The notes: a model not told the origin generated them from the sequence alone. A stretch of DNA of 64,000 nucleotides from Enterobacter cloacae subsp. cloacae ATCC 13047 (GCF_000025565.1 NC_014121.1:1984001-2048000), one strand, 5' to 3'; counted from the stretch's first letter, positions 36,938 to 47,225 are shown. Translations and numbers: made by a program.

Positions 36938-37465
36938 TCACAAGAACTTATAGAAGACCGATGTGGCGGTCATCGCGCCATCCGGCATTAGCGCATAACG
37001 CGGGATCTCCCCCACTTTTTGCCAGCCAGCGCGCTGGTAGAAGGTCTCCGCTCCGCTGCCGGTTGAGGTATCCAGCACCAGCACCGAGATGTCTCTTGCT
37101 CTGGCCTGCACTTCCAGCTCCTCCATTAGCGCCATCGCGGCACCTTTACGACGCGCTTTTTCATGCACCAGCAGCTTTGCCACATCGGCACGATGCGGCT
37201 GGTTTTCCGGCTGATCGGTAATGAGCTGCACGGTGCCAATCACGCCATCCTGAGAATCGATGCAGGCCAGCACAACGCGTTCGTTACGCTCTACGCTCCC
37301 GGCAATATCCTGCCAGAAAGCACGAGCTTTATCGGTACTGAATGGCAACATAAAACTGACGGAAGCGCCGCCCCTGACACAGTTTTCAAGGATATCGGCC
37401 AACGCATCGAGGTGGGTGAGAATATCGTCCCGGGTGAGGGTTTTGATCTGCAGTGAGGTATTCAT
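36938..37465 (-). CDS. GNAT-family N-acetyltransferase
   Basis: A 175-residue GNAT. The CoA-binding region is HRADVAKLLVHEKARRKGAAMALMEELEVQARARD (R-x-x-G-x-A), and the C-terminal motif ETFYQRAGWQKVGEIPRYALMPDG resembles antibiotic- and amino-acid-acetylating members. It stands alone between uxaB and the GGDEF cluster. The substrate is unknown. Confidence 0.82.
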   Translation of the reverse strand: MNTSLQIKTLTRDDILTHLDALADILENCVRGGASVSFMLPFSTDKARAFWQDIAGSVERNERVVLACIDSQDGVIGTVQLITDQPENQPHRADVAKLLVHEKARRKGAAMALMEELEVQARARDISVLVLDTSTGSGAETFYQRAGWQKVGEIPRYALMPDGAMTATSVFYKFL

Positions 37466-37547
37466 GGGTTTTCCTTACGTTGAATACGCTCACTGTGCAT
37501 TTAACATTTACGTAACGCAATCACATCAGACATAGGCTTTTGTTATG

Positions 37548-38513
37548 TCATGTTGCGCGCTTGCGCTGCTGCTTCATGGCATACATTTTTTCATCCGCGT
37601 CTTTCATCCACTGCTGCAGATCGTTGCCGTTATGATCGAACTCGCTCAGCCCCCAGGAAAAATGGAGTGACCAGGGATGCAGCCTGCGCGCATTGTACTG
37701 TTCAACCTGCTCGGCCAGATACTGCATGGCAATCCAGGCCCCCTGCTCGTCGGTATCGGCAAACAGCACGGCAAACTCATCGCCGCCAAAGCGAACCAGC
37801 AAATCCGCTTCACGGAAAGAGGTGCGCATCAGTTCCGCCATCACTTTCAGCGCGTTGTCGCCCTCTTCATGTCCGTAGCGATCGTTAATCTCTTTGAAGC
37901 GATCCAGATCCAGCCAGCCCAGAGTTAACGGCTCCGCCCGACGTCTGGCTACGGAGAGCGTGAACCGGAGCAGCTGGTTAAAGCCCCGACGGTTAAACAG
38001 ACCGGTTAATTCATCGGTTGTCGCCGCGCTGACGGCAGCAAACTCGTCTTCCGCCAGCGCGCTCAGGTCGCCCAGCACGGCAAGATCGGCTGCGGAAAAT
38101 TCACGAGGAGAATAATCAATCAGGCACAGCGATCCCACGCTCGCCCCGTCACGTAAACGCAGTGGAAAACCGGCATAGAACCTTACGCCAGGCTCACCGG
38201 CCACCAGCGGGTTATCGGCAAATCGATCGTCCTGACGCATATCGGCAACCACCAGCGGCGCTTCGCTGAGGATCGTATGGCCGCAAAACGAGATATTACG
38301 CGGAACGGTGTCAGGCGCCTGACCATCGGCCGACTTCACAATCAGCGAGTGTTCATCAATAAGATTGACCATCGCCAGGGGGACCTGGAAGAAGCGTTTT
38401 GCCAGACGTGTCAGTCGGTCAAACGCCGGGGAACTGTCGATCTCAAGCAGGCCTGACTCGCGCAGCGAGTTCAGACGTTCCATTTCATTTGCTGGGGTTG
38501 CAGGTGTTTTCAT
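37548..38513 (-). CDS. GAF-GGDEF diguanylate cyclase
   Basis: A 321-residue soluble protein. The N-terminal GAF domain (about 20-155) includes PRNISFCGHTILSEAPLVVADM and PLRLRDGASVGSLCLIDYSPREF. The C-terminal GGDEF domain begins at TTDELTGLFNRRGF. The active site FGGDEF (243-247) is intact. The product-inhibition I-site RxxD (READ, 234-237) lies five residues upstream, so it should be an active, feedback-controlled c-di-GMP synthase. It is the last of three consecutive diguanylate-cyclase genes on this strand. Confidence 0.9.
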   Translation of the reverse strand: MKTPATPANEMERLNSLRESGLLEIDSSPAFDRLTRLAKRFFQVPLAMVNLIDEHSLIVKSADGQAPDTVPRNISFCGHTILSEAPLVVADMRQDDRFADNPLVAGEPGVRFYAGFPLRLRDGASVGSLCLIDYSPREFSAADLAVLGDLSALAEDEFAAVSAATTDELTGLFNRRGFNQLLRFTLSVARRRAEPLTLGWLDLDRFKEINDRYGHEEGDNALKVMAELMRTSFREADLLVRFGGDEFAVLFADTDEQGAWIAMQYLAEQVEQYNARRLHPWSLHFSWGLSEFDHNGNDLQQWMKDADEKMYAMKQQRKRAT

Positions 38514-38566
38514 AACGTCTCCTGACGCAAAGCGTTACTCAAAGCGTAGCCTAAACAGAGACATTG

Positions 38567-39622
38567 TCAGTGCGCGAATATTCTGTTCTTACCGTCCCGC
38601 TTGGCGCGGTACAGGGCGTTGTCCGCGGCCTGTAGCCAGTCGGTTACGCTTATCATTTCTCGCGTGGCACAGGCGATACCGATGCTGAGCGTGCAATGCA
38701 CCGTCTCCTGAGCCACCTCCTTTTTCATTGCAGCCGCATCCATAATGCGTCTGGCGACAACTTGCGCCTCTTCAAGGGTGGTATCCGGCAGCAACACCAC
38801 AAATTCATCACCGCCAAGGCGTGCGGGGGTATCGTTCGGGCGTGTCGACAAATGCAGTATTTGCGAGACGGCCGCCAGCAATGCATCCCCAACCTTATGA
38901 CCAAAACGATCGTTAACGTCTTTAAAATTGTCGATATCGATGAACATCAGGGCCGATTCCCGGCACGTCTGGCGCAGTTTATTCAGTTCGTGGTCAATGC
39001 GCTTTTCGAGCAGACGTCGGTTCGCGATATCCAGTAGCGGATCCATCATCGCGATCCGCTCAAGCTCCCGGCTCTTGATCCGCAGGCGCAGCGCAATGCT
39101 GTCCGTTAATATGCTCAGCGCCAGCAGATAAATTGCAATCAGCGGCAGCGTGGCAAACATGGTGCGCTGCGAAACGTACATATCCACCGCCATTCCCTGC
39201 GTCAGCCAGGTCACCAGAAAAACGCCCACCATGGTGATGGCCGCCTTTCTCATCAGCGTAACGCCCCCTGCCGAGAGCCGGTCGGTCAGCATGATGGTGG
39301 CAATGACCACCGACGGCAGCGGATTAACCGCCATCATGGCGATCCAGAATCCCCCCGCCCCGGCGTCCAGCACCAGATTCTGATGCTCAGTCACCAGCGG
39401 CATGGCCGAATTTCGCGCCCGATACCAGGCAAGCGTAGGCCAGATAAATGCGTTCAACGCCAGCAAACACATCAGCCAGATTGAACGATTCTGTTCAATC
39501 AGCACGGAGAGGATGGGAATAAAACAGAGAAACGTGCCGAGAATACGCATCAGATACATACGTTTGACAAACCGGCTTCCTGGTACACGAGGGGGTCTAC
39601 TGAGTTTGTCAGCTGCATTCAT
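38567..39622 (-). CDS. MASE2-like membrane diguanylate cyclase
   Basis: A 351-residue protein. The N-terminal membrane-sensor half resembles MASE2 (RMYLMRILGTFLCFIPILSV, FIWPTLAWYRAR, GFWIAMMAVNPLPSVVIATIML), as in AdrA/DgcC. The GGDEF domain opens with AMMDPLLDIANRRLLEKRID; the active site LGGDEF is at 270-274 and the I-site RPND at 261-264, so catalysis and product inhibition both look intact. I prefer ATG 39622 over an upstream TTG. The product probably feeds local c-di-GMP signalling for biofilm or motility. Confidence 0.88.
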   Translation of the reverse strand: MNAADKLSRPPRVPGSRFVKRMYLMRILGTFLCFIPILSVLIEQNRSIWLMCLLALNAFIWPTLAWYRARNSAMPLVTEHQNLVLDAGAGGFWIAMMAVNPLPSVVIATIMLTDRLSAGGVTLMRKAAITMVGVFLVTWLTQGMAVDMYVSQRTMFATLPLIAIYLLALSILTDSIALRLRIKSRELERIAMMDPLLDIANRRLLEKRIDHELNKLRQTCRESALMFIDIDNFKDVNDRFGHKVGDALLAAVSQILHLSTRPNDTPARLGGDEFVVLLPDTTLEEAQVVARRIMDAAAMKKEVAQETVHCTLSIGIACATREMISVTDWLQAADNALYRAKRDGKNRIFAH

Positions 39623-39735
39623 TCTGCGAATTTTCCGATAGCTTTCTTGCGGTATCTTATTGGCGTTAAAAATACCTAGCAAGCAATTTATCTGCTATTC
39701 GTTATGATTCGTCCCCGGCAGAATGCAGGCTGCGC

Positions 39736-41175
39736 TCAGGTTTCACTCTCCGGGGCCGGGGTAATGGGATCGTCTGACACACGCGCACTGGTGCGATTTC
39801 TCCCCGCTTTTTTGGAACGATAGAGATGATCGTCTGCTTCGGCCATCAGCCTGTTGAATACCTCGGTCAACTGCCACGACGCCGCCTTCCCGCTCCCGAG
39901 ACCAATACTCACCGTCAGATAGAGCGTTTGCTGGCGCCAGGTAAACGGATGAGCGGCAATGGTGAGTCTGATACGTTCCGCCAGCGCAAAGCCGTGCTGC
40001 GCGTCACCGGTGTTCACCACAACCGCGAACTCTTCTCCGCCCATACGCGCCACCATACCATCGTCTCCGACAACCTGCTGGACCTCGCGGGCAAACCCGG
40101 CCAGCACGCGGTCGCCACACTCATGCCCATAGTTATCATTGATGCTTTTGAAGTAATCGATATCCAGCAGCATCACGGTCAGAAAACGTGTCTGCCGCTG
40201 CGCCTCTTCCCGCTTTAACGCCTCATAGAGCCCGGAGCGTGAATAAACGTGGGTCAGAAAATCATAATCCGCGCGCAACGACACCTGACGGATGAGCGAA
40301 TTAATGGCCGCCATACTGACGGAGACCATAACCGGACAGATCGCCATGGTGGCAATCCCCAGCCGGGCGGAGAACATCATCGGGGTAGAGAGCGGCGTGC
40401 CCACGGCGATATTGATAATGGAGTTAGCGACCAGAACAATCTCCAGACCGCCGGTCAGAAACGTCAGCAGACAGGTCGCGGGCAAGGAGTAGCGGACCGC
40501 ACACCAGATCAGCGCCGGCAGCGGAAAGGCAAGGCTTCCCGCCCCGCCAATCACCACCGATGCCATCACCGAAACAATCAGCGCAATGACCGGTAAAAGT
40601 TGCTCCAGACGCAGCTTGAATGCCCGCGTCGGCATACTAACCGTGAGCATGCAGGGTAAAATGAGCACGCCGGTTGAGAACTGCTCGCTGAACCAGTCGG
40701 CAAACAGCGGCCAGAAGGTATGGCTGTCGATCCCCACCGACCCGGTCGCGCCGAGCAGCGCACATAATAAGGCGGCGAACAGACAATAATTGAACAGCCG
40801 CAGCGCATTAATGGGATCGGGGGTTTTCTTCATCAACCGCTTATCACGCACCACCAGCAATGCGACAACGACGATAAAGACCATATTCGACAGGTTGATG
40901 ACCACCGAGGCCATTCCCCAGTTGGTGGTGACCGCGTCGTACATCAGCATGGCGACATACGACACCGCGTAGTTATGCAGGCGATTGAGATAGGTATAAC
41001 GGGCAAAGACGCCCGCCATCACGCCATTCAGCGGCCAGAACAGCGACAAGGCTTCGACCAGACGTAATTCCGCACCGATAAAGTAGAACAAGGTGGTGAG
41101 AATAAAGATACCCGCCGCATTACGCAGCGGCGATTCAAGGCGAAAAAGCGTGAAGGCAGCGGGGTCTGAACGCAT
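39736..41175 (-). CDS. dgcF: MASE1-type membrane diguanylate cyclase (YneF/DgcF)
   Basis: A 479-residue protein. Its N-terminal half (about 15-310) is a polytopic sensor of the MASE1 kind (AAGIFILTTLFYFIGAELRLVEALSLFWPLNGVMAG). The C-terminal GGDEF domain has MLLDIDYFKSINDNYGHECGDRVL and the active site MGGEEF. No RxxD I-site occurs five residues before it (GDDG instead), so it should lack classical product inhibition. Its position between uxaB and yneG matches E. coli yneF (dgcF). Two extra cyclases and a GNAT separate it from uxaB here. Confidence 0.88.
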   Translation of the reverse strand: MRSDPAAFTLFRLESPLRNAAGIFILTTLFYFIGAELRLVEALSLFWPLNGVMAGVFARYTYLNRLHNYAVSYVAMLMYDAVTTNWGMASVVINLSNMVFIVVVALLVVRDKRLMKKTPDPINALRLFNYCLFAALLCALLGATGSVGIDSHTFWPLFADWFSEQFSTGVLILPCMLTVSMPTRAFKLRLEQLLPVIALIVSVMASVVIGGAGSLAFPLPALIWCAVRYSLPATCLLTFLTGGLEIVLVANSIINIAVGTPLSTPMMFSARLGIATMAICPVMVSVSMAAINSLIRQVSLRADYDFLTHVYSRSGLYEALKREEAQRQTRFLTVMLLDIDYFKSINDNYGHECGDRVLAGFAREVQQVVGDDGMVARMGGEEFAVVVNTGDAQHGFALAERIRLTIAAHPFTWRQQTLYLTVSIGLGSGKAASWQLTEVFNRLMAEADDHLYRSKKAGRNRTSARVSDDPITPAPESET

Positions 41176-41287
41176 TAAATATCATTCCATATAATAACTT
41201 ATGGCAACTAACTGACCCGTCACCACGCGGGGGATCTCATAGCGTGCATCTATAACACAATTACAACAGGATCAGCACCCATCAACA

Positions 41288-41644
41288 TCAGGCGTTCATC
41301 TGCAACACCAGCCAGTGGTGGATCACGCCGACGATATAGTGCTGTTGCTGCGCGGTGAGCTGAACACCTTGCGGAATGTTGTGCCATTTCGCCAGACAGC
41401 CGCGACAGCAGGTGGCGGTCGCGTGCTGGGCAATAAACACCGGATGGCCGCGCATGGGGGTCTGTTTACCGTCGTTGACGGGGTGCGCGGGGGCAAGACG
41501 CTTCGCAATAAAGTCGGCAGCATGCTGGTCAATGGTATCGGCACCTTTGTCCCAGCAGTACTGTCGTTCTTTTGTGCCTAAGCGAAAGCGCGACCGAAAG
41601 GTCGATCGCGCCAGACGAGAAAAAAGAGGATCCAGGTCAGACAT
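41288..41644 (-). CDS. yneG: DUF4186 protein YneG
   Basis: A 118-residue protein matching YneG (DUF4186). Conserved residues include FRLGTKERQYCWDKG, TIDQHAADFIAKRLAPAHPVNDGKQTPMRGHPVF and the cysteine/histidine cluster ATATCCRGCLAKWH, which suggests metal binding. The function is unknown. Its start codon overlaps the glsB stop (ATGA), so it is translated together with glutaminase. Confidence 0.9.
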   Translation of the reverse strand: MSDLDPLFSRLARSTFRSRFRLGTKERQYCWDKGADTIDQHAADFIAKRLAPAHPVNDGKQTPMRGHPVFIAQHATATCCRGCLAKWHNIPQGVQLTAQQQHYIVGVIHHWLVLQMNA

Positions 41645-42570
41645 CAGTAAACGGAACGTCCCAGGCGTTGGGTCAGTTTCTCCAGAACCGCCACACCGGC
41701 CAGTGAATTACCCGTCTCATCCAGCTCCGGGCTCCAGACAGCAATAGCCATCTCATGCGGTACAATGGCAACCACCCCACCCCCGACGCCCGACTTGGCC
41801 GGAAGACCGACGCGCCAGGCAAATTCGCCCGCGTTCTGATACATCCCGCTTGTCGCCATCAGGGCATTGACCTGACGCGCCTGCATAGGTGAAACCACCT
41901 CCTGATCGAGATGCGGTGCGTGCCCCTGGTGAGCAAGGAACAGGAAGGTCTGCGCCAGCTCCACGCAGCTCATTTTCAGCGCGCAGTAGTGGAAATAGTT
42001 TTGCAGTACGGTCGCCACATCATTATGGAAATTGCCGAACGATTTCATCAACCAGGCAATGGCGGCGTTACGCGCAGAGTGCTCGAACTCCGAACGGGCG
42101 ACCACTGAATCATAAGCAATATCGTCAACGCCTGAGAGCTGGCGAACAATTTCAAGCATGCGCTGGCGTGGCGCGCTAAGACGGCTTTGCAGCATATCGC
42201 AGACCACCAGCGCCCCGGCGTTGATAAAGGGGTTACGCGGTTTACCCTGTTCAATCTCAAGCTGTAGCAGAGAGTTAAACGGCTGCCCGGAGGGATCTTT
42301 ACCCACCCGTTGCCAGATCTCCTCTTCCTCGTACTGTCGCATGGCCGCAACCAGACTTAGCACTTTCGAAATAGACTGGATGGAAAAACGTTCCGTGGCG
42401 TCACCGGCCTGGTAACGCTGACCGTCTATCGTACAAATTGCAATTCCCAGCTTATTCCCGCTGACCGAGGCAAGGGCCGGAATATAGTCGGCAACCTTTC
42501 CTTTTCCAAGTAACGGACGAACCTGCGCCAGAATCTCGTCCAGCATCTCATTATGGATGACCGCAGCCAC
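41644..42570 (-). CDS. glsB: Glutaminase GlsB (YneH)
   Basis: A 308-residue serine-dependent glutaminase that hydrolyses L-glutamine to glutamate and ammonia. The Ser-x-x-Lys catalytic motif lies in [12 protein letters not shown], with further signature segments [15 protein letters not shown], SYxx-type residues near [12 protein letters not shown], and [12 protein letters not shown] near the C-terminus. The length equals that of E. coli YneH. It is coupled to yneG by a 1-base start/stop overlap. Confidence 0.94.
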   Translation of the reverse strand: MAAVIHNEMLDEILAQVRPLLGKGKVADYIPALASVSGNKLGIAICTIDGQRYQAGDATERFSIQSISKVLSLVAAMRQYEEEEIWQRVGKDPSGQPFNSLLQLEIEQGKPRNPFINAGALVVCDMLQSRLSAPRQRMLEIVRQLSGVDDIAYDSVVARSEFEHSARNAAIAWLMKSFGNFHNDVATVLQNYFHYCALKMSCVELAQTFLFLAHQGHAPHLDQEVVSPMQARQVNALMATSGMYQNAGEFAWRVGLPAKSGVGGGVVAIVPHEMAIAVWSPELDETGNSLAGVAVLEKLTQRLGRSVY

Positions 42571-42634
42571 TCTCTTTGCTCCTTGCCCTCAGGCTAAAAC
42601 GGGCTGCGAGTATAACAGACGCTTATGTGTTGCG

Positions 42635-44224
42635 TCAGGCACTGAGACGAAAACGCGAAACCGCCTGCAATAAAAGATCCGACTGTTTGTGCAGGCGCTC
42701 AGAGGCATCGGACGCGTCAGAGACAAGGCTGTCGGTCTGCCGCGACACCTGATTCAGCGCCTGAAGCTGGCGCGTCATCTGATGAATACTCTCCCCCTGA
42801 CTCAGCGTGGCCGCGGAGATCTCATTCAGCAAACTGCTTAATGTTCCCACCAGCCCCGTCACCTGCTGCAGGTTATCTTCCAGACGGTTAACGGCCCGTG
42901 ACCCGTCTTCGATCCCCTGAAGGGAACGGTTGATAAGCTCCTGGATGGTCTGCGTCGAATGGCTGCTCTTCCTCGCCAGCAGCCCCACTTCACGAGCGAC
43001 AACGGCGAACCCGCGCCCCTGGTTTCCCGCGTGAGCCGCTTCAATTGCTGCATTCAGCGCCAGAATGTTGGTCTGAAACGCGACGCTGTCGATCATCGCC
43101 ACGATCCCCCGCATCTCTGAGGATCGGTCGACGATCGCCTGCATCGACGCATTGACGGTCGACATCATCTGATCCCCTCCCGCCGCGGCCTGGCGCGCCT
43201 CATCCGCCCGCGAGCTGGCAAGCTTCGCATAGCCCGTGTTGCCTTCTACGTGAGTTTCCAGGGTCGCGATATGCGCCGTCACGTCTTCCAGCTCTTTGGC
43301 CTGACGTGCCGACTGGTGATACAGCTTTTGATTGCCCTGCGCCAGTGCGCCAATATTTTCCACCATGGCGGTGGTCGCATCGCTGACCTGGGTCACCAGC
43401 TGCTGTAGCCCGTTCTGCATGGTGGCAATACTGTCGCTGAGCTGTGCAATTTCACGGTTAAAACGCGTCACGCCAGGAGAGGTACCGGAGAGATCGCCCG
43501 CGGCCAGCCGGTTGATATGCGCAATCAAGCGCCGCAACGGGGTAATTACCCATCGGGACATCCCGAACCAGACGGCAACCGCAATAGCGAGCAACAGAAC
43601 AGGCGCAAGCAGGAACAGCGTTTGCAGACCGGAGAGCTGCGCAATCAACGACTGACGCCCTTTGAGCGCCTGCTTCTCGCTTGCTTGCTGATAGCGGGCA
43701 TAGTTGTCATTAAAGTCGGTCTGAAACGCCTGCGCCGGCACGGCAAAAAACGCATCGATGGTGTTGGTTTTCACCAGCCCTTCCGCCTGCTCTTTTATCG
43801 CGCCGTAAAAAAGCTGATAGCTGTTAACCAGGGCGTCATCTTTTGGCGGATTAAGCGCCAGCCAGGCATTCCACGCCTGCTGCGAAACAGCCAGCGCCTT
43901 TTGCGCGTCGTCCATCAGGCTGTGCCAGCTGCCCTCGGAGCCGGTCTCTTTATCCTGCATAAACCAGACGCCGGAGCGGTTAAGCAGATCGCTTGCGGCC
44001 AGCAGGGAAACGCGAGCCAGATCCAGCTTGCTCTGCTGCTGATACGCCAGCAGGTTTTGCTGCTCGTTGCGTTGCGCTTCCTTAAGGGAGGCATTGAGCA
44101 GGAACGACGAGGAGAGTTGCAGGGCGGAAAAGAGGCCGATAATACAAAAGATACCGGTCAGCAGGCCAAACTGGCGGGGGATAATGCGCTGCGCAATACG
44201 ACGATAAATTTGCGTTAGGTTCAT
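42635..44224 (-). CDS. Methyl-accepting chemotaxis protein
   Basis: A 529-residue chemoreceptor. It has TM1 at about 20-45, a periplasmic four-helix-bundle-like domain of about 150 residues, TM2 at about 205-225 (LFLLAPVLLLAIAVAVWFGM) and HAMP. The signalling hairpin contains VAFQTNILALNAAIEAAHAGNQGRGFAVVAREVGLLARKSSHSTQTI, diagnostic for MCPs. The C-terminus (LLLQAVSRFRLSA) lacks the NWETF-type pentapeptide for CheR/CheB docking, so it depends on other receptors for adaptation. ATG 44224 is chosen over a longer upstream frame. The ligand is unknown. Confidence 0.92.
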   Translation of the reverse strand: MNLTQIYRRIAQRIIPRQFGLLTGIFCIIGLFSALQLSSSFLLNASLKEAQRNEQQNLLAYQQQSKLDLARVSLLAASDLLNRSGVWFMQDKETGSEGSWHSLMDDAQKALAVSQQAWNAWLALNPPKDDALVNSYQLFYGAIKEQAEGLVKTNTIDAFFAVPAQAFQTDFNDNYARYQQASEKQALKGRQSLIAQLSGLQTLFLLAPVLLLAIAVAVWFGMSRWVITPLRRLIAHINRLAAGDLSGTSPGVTRFNREIAQLSDSIATMQNGLQQLVTQVSDATTAMVENIGALAQGNQKLYHQSARQAKELEDVTAHIATLETHVEGNTGYAKLASSRADEARQAAAGGDQMMSTVNASMQAIVDRSSEMRGIVAMIDSVAFQTNILALNAAIEAAHAGNQGRGFAVVAREVGLLARKSSHSTQTIQELINRSLQGIEDGSRAVNRLEDNLQQVTGLVGTLSSLLNEISAATLSQGESIHQMTRQLQALNQVSRQTDSLVSDASDASERLHKQSDLLLQAVSRFRLSA

Positions 44225-44340
44225 AATTTTCTTCAGTAACAAGACGTTAGACGCGTGCGAGTCTACGAAACGAAAATGACAGAACCATTGCAGAGAAATG
44301 ACAGAGGCCCTCGTCGTCAGGTCCTCTGTAAAGATGGCGG

Positions 44341-45729
44341 TTACACTCTGTTCTTCCACACCGTCTGCACGTTACAAAACTCGTGCAAACCAAAGTGGGA
44401 AAGCTCACGGCCAAAACCACTTTTCTTCACGCCGCCAAAGGCCACGCGCGCGTCACTGGCGCTAAAGCCATTGATAAACACCCCGCCGCACTCCAGCTCG
44501 CGGGCGAATTTTCCGGCCAGCGCTTCGTTGGCGGTAAACACCGTGGCAGAGAGACCAAAGTCGCTGTCGTTGGCAAGCTGCAGGGCATGTTCCGCATCCT
44601 TCGCCACCGTAATCGCCGCAACCGGACCAAACAGCTCCTGACGGAAGGCGGTCATTGTCGGGGTGACATGGCTTAGCACGGTTGGCGCGTAATAGTTGCC
44701 CTCCCCGCTGATTTTCTCGCCGCCCAGCAGCAGCGTGGCCCCTTCCGCGAGCGTGGCCTGCACCTGCTGATGCAGTTCGTCACGCAGATCGAAACGCGCC
44801 ATCGGGCCAATATCATTCTCTTCCCGATCCGGTGCTCCCATCTTCAGCGCCGTAACCGCCGCAACAAAACGCCGGGTAAAGTCATCGGCAATACCCTCTT
44901 CGATAATAAAGCGCTTTGCCGCCGCGCAAACCTGCCCGGTGTTCTGATAACGTCCCGTGACGGCCGCGCGAACGGCCAGATCCAGATCGGCATCATTCAG
45001 CACGATAAACGGATCGGAGCCGCCCAGCTCCAGAACGCATTTTTTCAGCGCCGCTCCCGCCTGCGCCCCTATTGCCGCACCTGCACGCACGCTACCGGTG
45101 ACGGTTACCGCTGCAATACGACGATCGTTGATCGTCTGGCTCACGCCATCATTGGTGGCATTCACCCAGCCAAAGACGCCTTGCGCAATACCGGCATCAG
45201 CAAAGATTTGCCCAATCAGCGCAGCAGAACCCAGGACGTTCGGTGCGTGTTTGAGCAGATAGCTGTTACCTGCCAGCAGGATCGGCGCCGCACCGCGCAG
45301 TACCTGCCAGAGCGGGAAGTTCCACGGCATCACCGCAAGAATCGGCCCCAGCGGACGGTATTCAATGACCGCGTTTTGGTTTTCCACCAGCGTGGGCTCC
45401 GCACGCAGCATCGCCGGGCCATGTTCCGCATACCAGTCGCACAGACCCGCAGATTTGGCCACTTCCGCCCGCGCCTGCACAATCGGCTTGCCCATTTCCC
45501 GGGAGATCATTTGCGCCATCTCTTCCCCACGCTGGCGCAGTGCTGCCCCCAGGTCGCGCAGCTTTTGTGCCCGGTGAGAGACGCTCTCTCCTCGCCACTG
45601 GCGAAAACCGGCATCAGCCAGGGTGATTGCCTGTTCGACCTCTTCGGATGTGGCCCAGGGATATGTGGCCAGCGTCTCGCCTGTCGCCGGGTTAACAGAG
45701 AGGGCATGCGTAGCAGATGAATAAGTCAT
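44341..45729 (-). CDS. sad: Succinate semialdehyde dehydrogenase Sad
   Basis: A 462-residue aldehyde dehydrogenase oxidising succinate semialdehyde to succinate, in GABA or putrescine breakdown. It has the substrate/NAD motifs [12 protein letters not shown] and [10 protein letters not shown], the catalytic Glu in [13 protein letters not shown] and the catalytic Cys in [13 protein letters not shown]. It matches E. coli Sad/YneI to the terminal [35 protein letters not shown] 45729 follows GGAG. It is divergent from its LysR-family neighbour. Confidence 0.95.
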   Translation of the reverse strand: MTYSSATHALSVNPATGETLATYPWATSEEVEQAITLADAGFRQWRGESVSHRAQKLRDLGAALRQRGEEMAQMISREMGKPIVQARAEVAKSAGLCDWYAEHGPAMLRAEPTLVENQNAVIEYRPLGPILAVMPWNFPLWQVLRGAAPILLAGNSYLLKHAPNVLGSAALIGQIFADAGIAQGVFGWVNATNDGVSQTINDRRIAAVTVTGSVRAGAAIGAQAGAALKKCVLELGGSDPFIVLNDADLDLAVRAAVTGRYQNTGQVCAAAKRFIIEEGIADDFTRRFVAAVTALKMGAPDREENDIGPMARFDLRDELHQQVQATLAEGATLLLGGEKISGEGNYYAPTVLSHVTPTMTAFRQELFGPVAAITVAKDAEHALQLANDSDFGLSATVFTANEALAGKFARELECGGVFINGFSASDARVAFGGVKKSGFGRELSHFGLHEFCNVQTVWKNRV

Positions 45730-45828
45730 GATGTTCTCCACGTAATATCGGTTGATTGATTGTGGCCCACTCTGCTATTTCTTAAAAATGAATAATACTA
45801 ACCACCTTATTCACGAATCGAGAATGCT

Positions 45829-46707
45829 ATGGATTTAACTCAGCTTGAAATGTTTAACGCCGTTGCCCTGACCGGCAGCATTACCCAGGCGGCGCAGAAA
45901 GTGCATCGCGTTCCGTCTAACCTCACCACCCGCATCCGCCAGCTTGAGGCCGATCTCGGCGTTGAGTTGTTTATCCGGGAGAGCCAGCGTTTGCGCTTAT
46001 CTCCCGCCGGGCACAACTTTCTGCGCTACAGCAAGCAGATCCTGGCGCTGGTTGACGAGGCGCGCATGGTCGTCGCCGGTGATGAGCCGCAGGGGTTATT
46101 TGCCCTTGGCGCCCTGGAGAGCACCGCCGCCGTGCGGATCCCGGAAAGTCTGGCGGCGTTTAACCAGCGCTATCCGCGCATTCAGTTCGCGCTCTCTACC
46201 GGCCCGTCCGGAACGATGATTGACGGCGTTCTGGAAGGCACCTTAAGCGCGGCGTTTGTCGACGGGCCACTTTCACACCCGGAGCTGGAAGGCATGCCGG
46301 TTTACCGGGAAGAGATGATGCTGGTCACCCCCGCCGGACATGCGGAGGTGACGCGCGCCGCGCAGGTAAGCGGCAGCGACGTCTACGCGTTTCGCGCAAA
46401 CTGTTCGTATCGACGTCATCTGGAAAGCTGGTTTCACGCAGACCGCGCCACGCCCGGGCGGATCCATGAGATGGAGTCGTATCACGGTATGCTCGCCTGC
46501 GTGATTGCAGGGGCGGGTATTGCGCTAATGCCCCGCTCCATGCTGGAGAGCATGCCGGGGCATCATCAGGTAGAGGCGTGGCCGCTGGCGGAGAACTGGC
46601 GCTGGCTGACCACCTGGCTGGTGTGGCGTCGTGGGGCGATGACCCGCCAGCTCGAAGCGTTTATAGCGCTGCTAAACGAACGTCGACAACCAGAGCCTTC
46701 TCCATAA
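45829..46707 (+). CDS. ptrR: LysR-family regulator PtrR (YneJ)
   Basis: A 292-residue LysR-type regulator. The N-terminal winged HTH is [49 protein letters not shown], and the effector-binding domain starts near residue 90. It is divergent from sad with a 99-base gap, as for E. coli yneJ (ptrR), so control of sad is expected. Its last 47 bases overlap the end of the convergent acetyltransferase gene. Confidence 0.88.
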   Translation: MDLTQLEMFNAVALTGSITQAAQKVHRVPSNLTTRIRQLEADLGVELFIRESQRLRLSPAGHNFLRYSKQILALVDEARMVVAGDEPQGLFALGALESTAAVRIPESLAAFNQRYPRIQFALSTGPSGTMIDGVLEGTLSAAFVDGPLSHPELEGMPVYREEMMLVTPAGHAEVTRAAQVSGSDVYAFRANCSYRRHLESWFHADRATPGRIHEMESYHGMLACVIAGAGIALMPRSMLESMPGHHQVEAWPLAENWRWLTTWLVWRRGAMTRQLEAFIALLNERRQPEPSP

Positions 46708-47143
46708 ACAGGCTCAGCGGATCGTCGACATACGGCGCAAACGCCGGACGGCGTTCATATCCGCACTGTTCATACAGGCGAATGGCGGCGTGCTGCTTGA
46801 TCCCTGTCTCCAGGCGCACGGTGTGGCAGTGACGACTCAGGGCTTCATCCTCAAGGGCAGCAAGCAGCTTCTCGCCCAGATGTTGCCCGCGATGGGTCGG
46901 ATCGATATAGACCCGTTTCATCTCCCCGGTACCGTCGCCATTAAGCACCACGGCGCCACATCCAACGGCCTGCAGCTGCGGGTCGCGAATGATCATCAGG
47001 ATAAGCGAGGCTTCAGGCAGCGCAGCCAGATCGAGCAGATGATTGCTTTCAGCGGGATAGAGTTCGCTCTGATAACGGTCAAGCGCCGCGATCAGCTTGA
47101 GGATGTCCGGATGACGGGCAGATTCAGAGGTAATGGAATACAT
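46661..47143 (-). CDS. GNAT-family N-acetyltransferase
   Basis: A 160-residue GNAT. It opens with [38 protein letters not shown], and the CoA site is [26 protein letters not shown]. The C-terminal motif is [26 protein letters not shown], close to the PanM/YjhQ-type or amino-acid acetyltransferases. AAGGAG precedes the ATG. It overlaps ptrR tail-to-tail by 47 bases. It marks the edge of the inserted 47-57 kb island. Confidence 0.83.
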   Translation of the reverse strand: MYSITSESARHPDILKLIAALDRYQSELYPAESNHLLDLAALPEASLILMIIRDPQLQAVGCGAVVLNGDGTGEMKRVYIDPTHRGQHLGEKLLAALEDEALSRHCHTVRLETGIKQHAAIRLYEQCGYERRPAFAPYVDDPLSLFMEKALVVDVRLAAL

Positions 47144-47225
47144 GGCAGGCTCCTTGCTTTTTTTGTGAGGCCAGGCTTCAACATAGCGTCTGCCATCTGT
47201 TCGGACTTCATAGTTTTAACTTATG

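Noticed and set aside
36811..37221. A 136-codon plus-strand frame upstream of and antisense to the GNAT at 36938
   Set aside because: The product is Arg/Pro/Leu-rich and mirrors the GNAT coding sequence. It also runs through the uxaB promoter region.
44770..45720. A 316-codon open frame on the strand opposite sad
   Set aside because: It mirrors a strongly conserved aldehyde dehydrogenase, has no ribosome site and gives a low-complexity Arg/His/Gln-rich product. It is a high-GC shadow frame.
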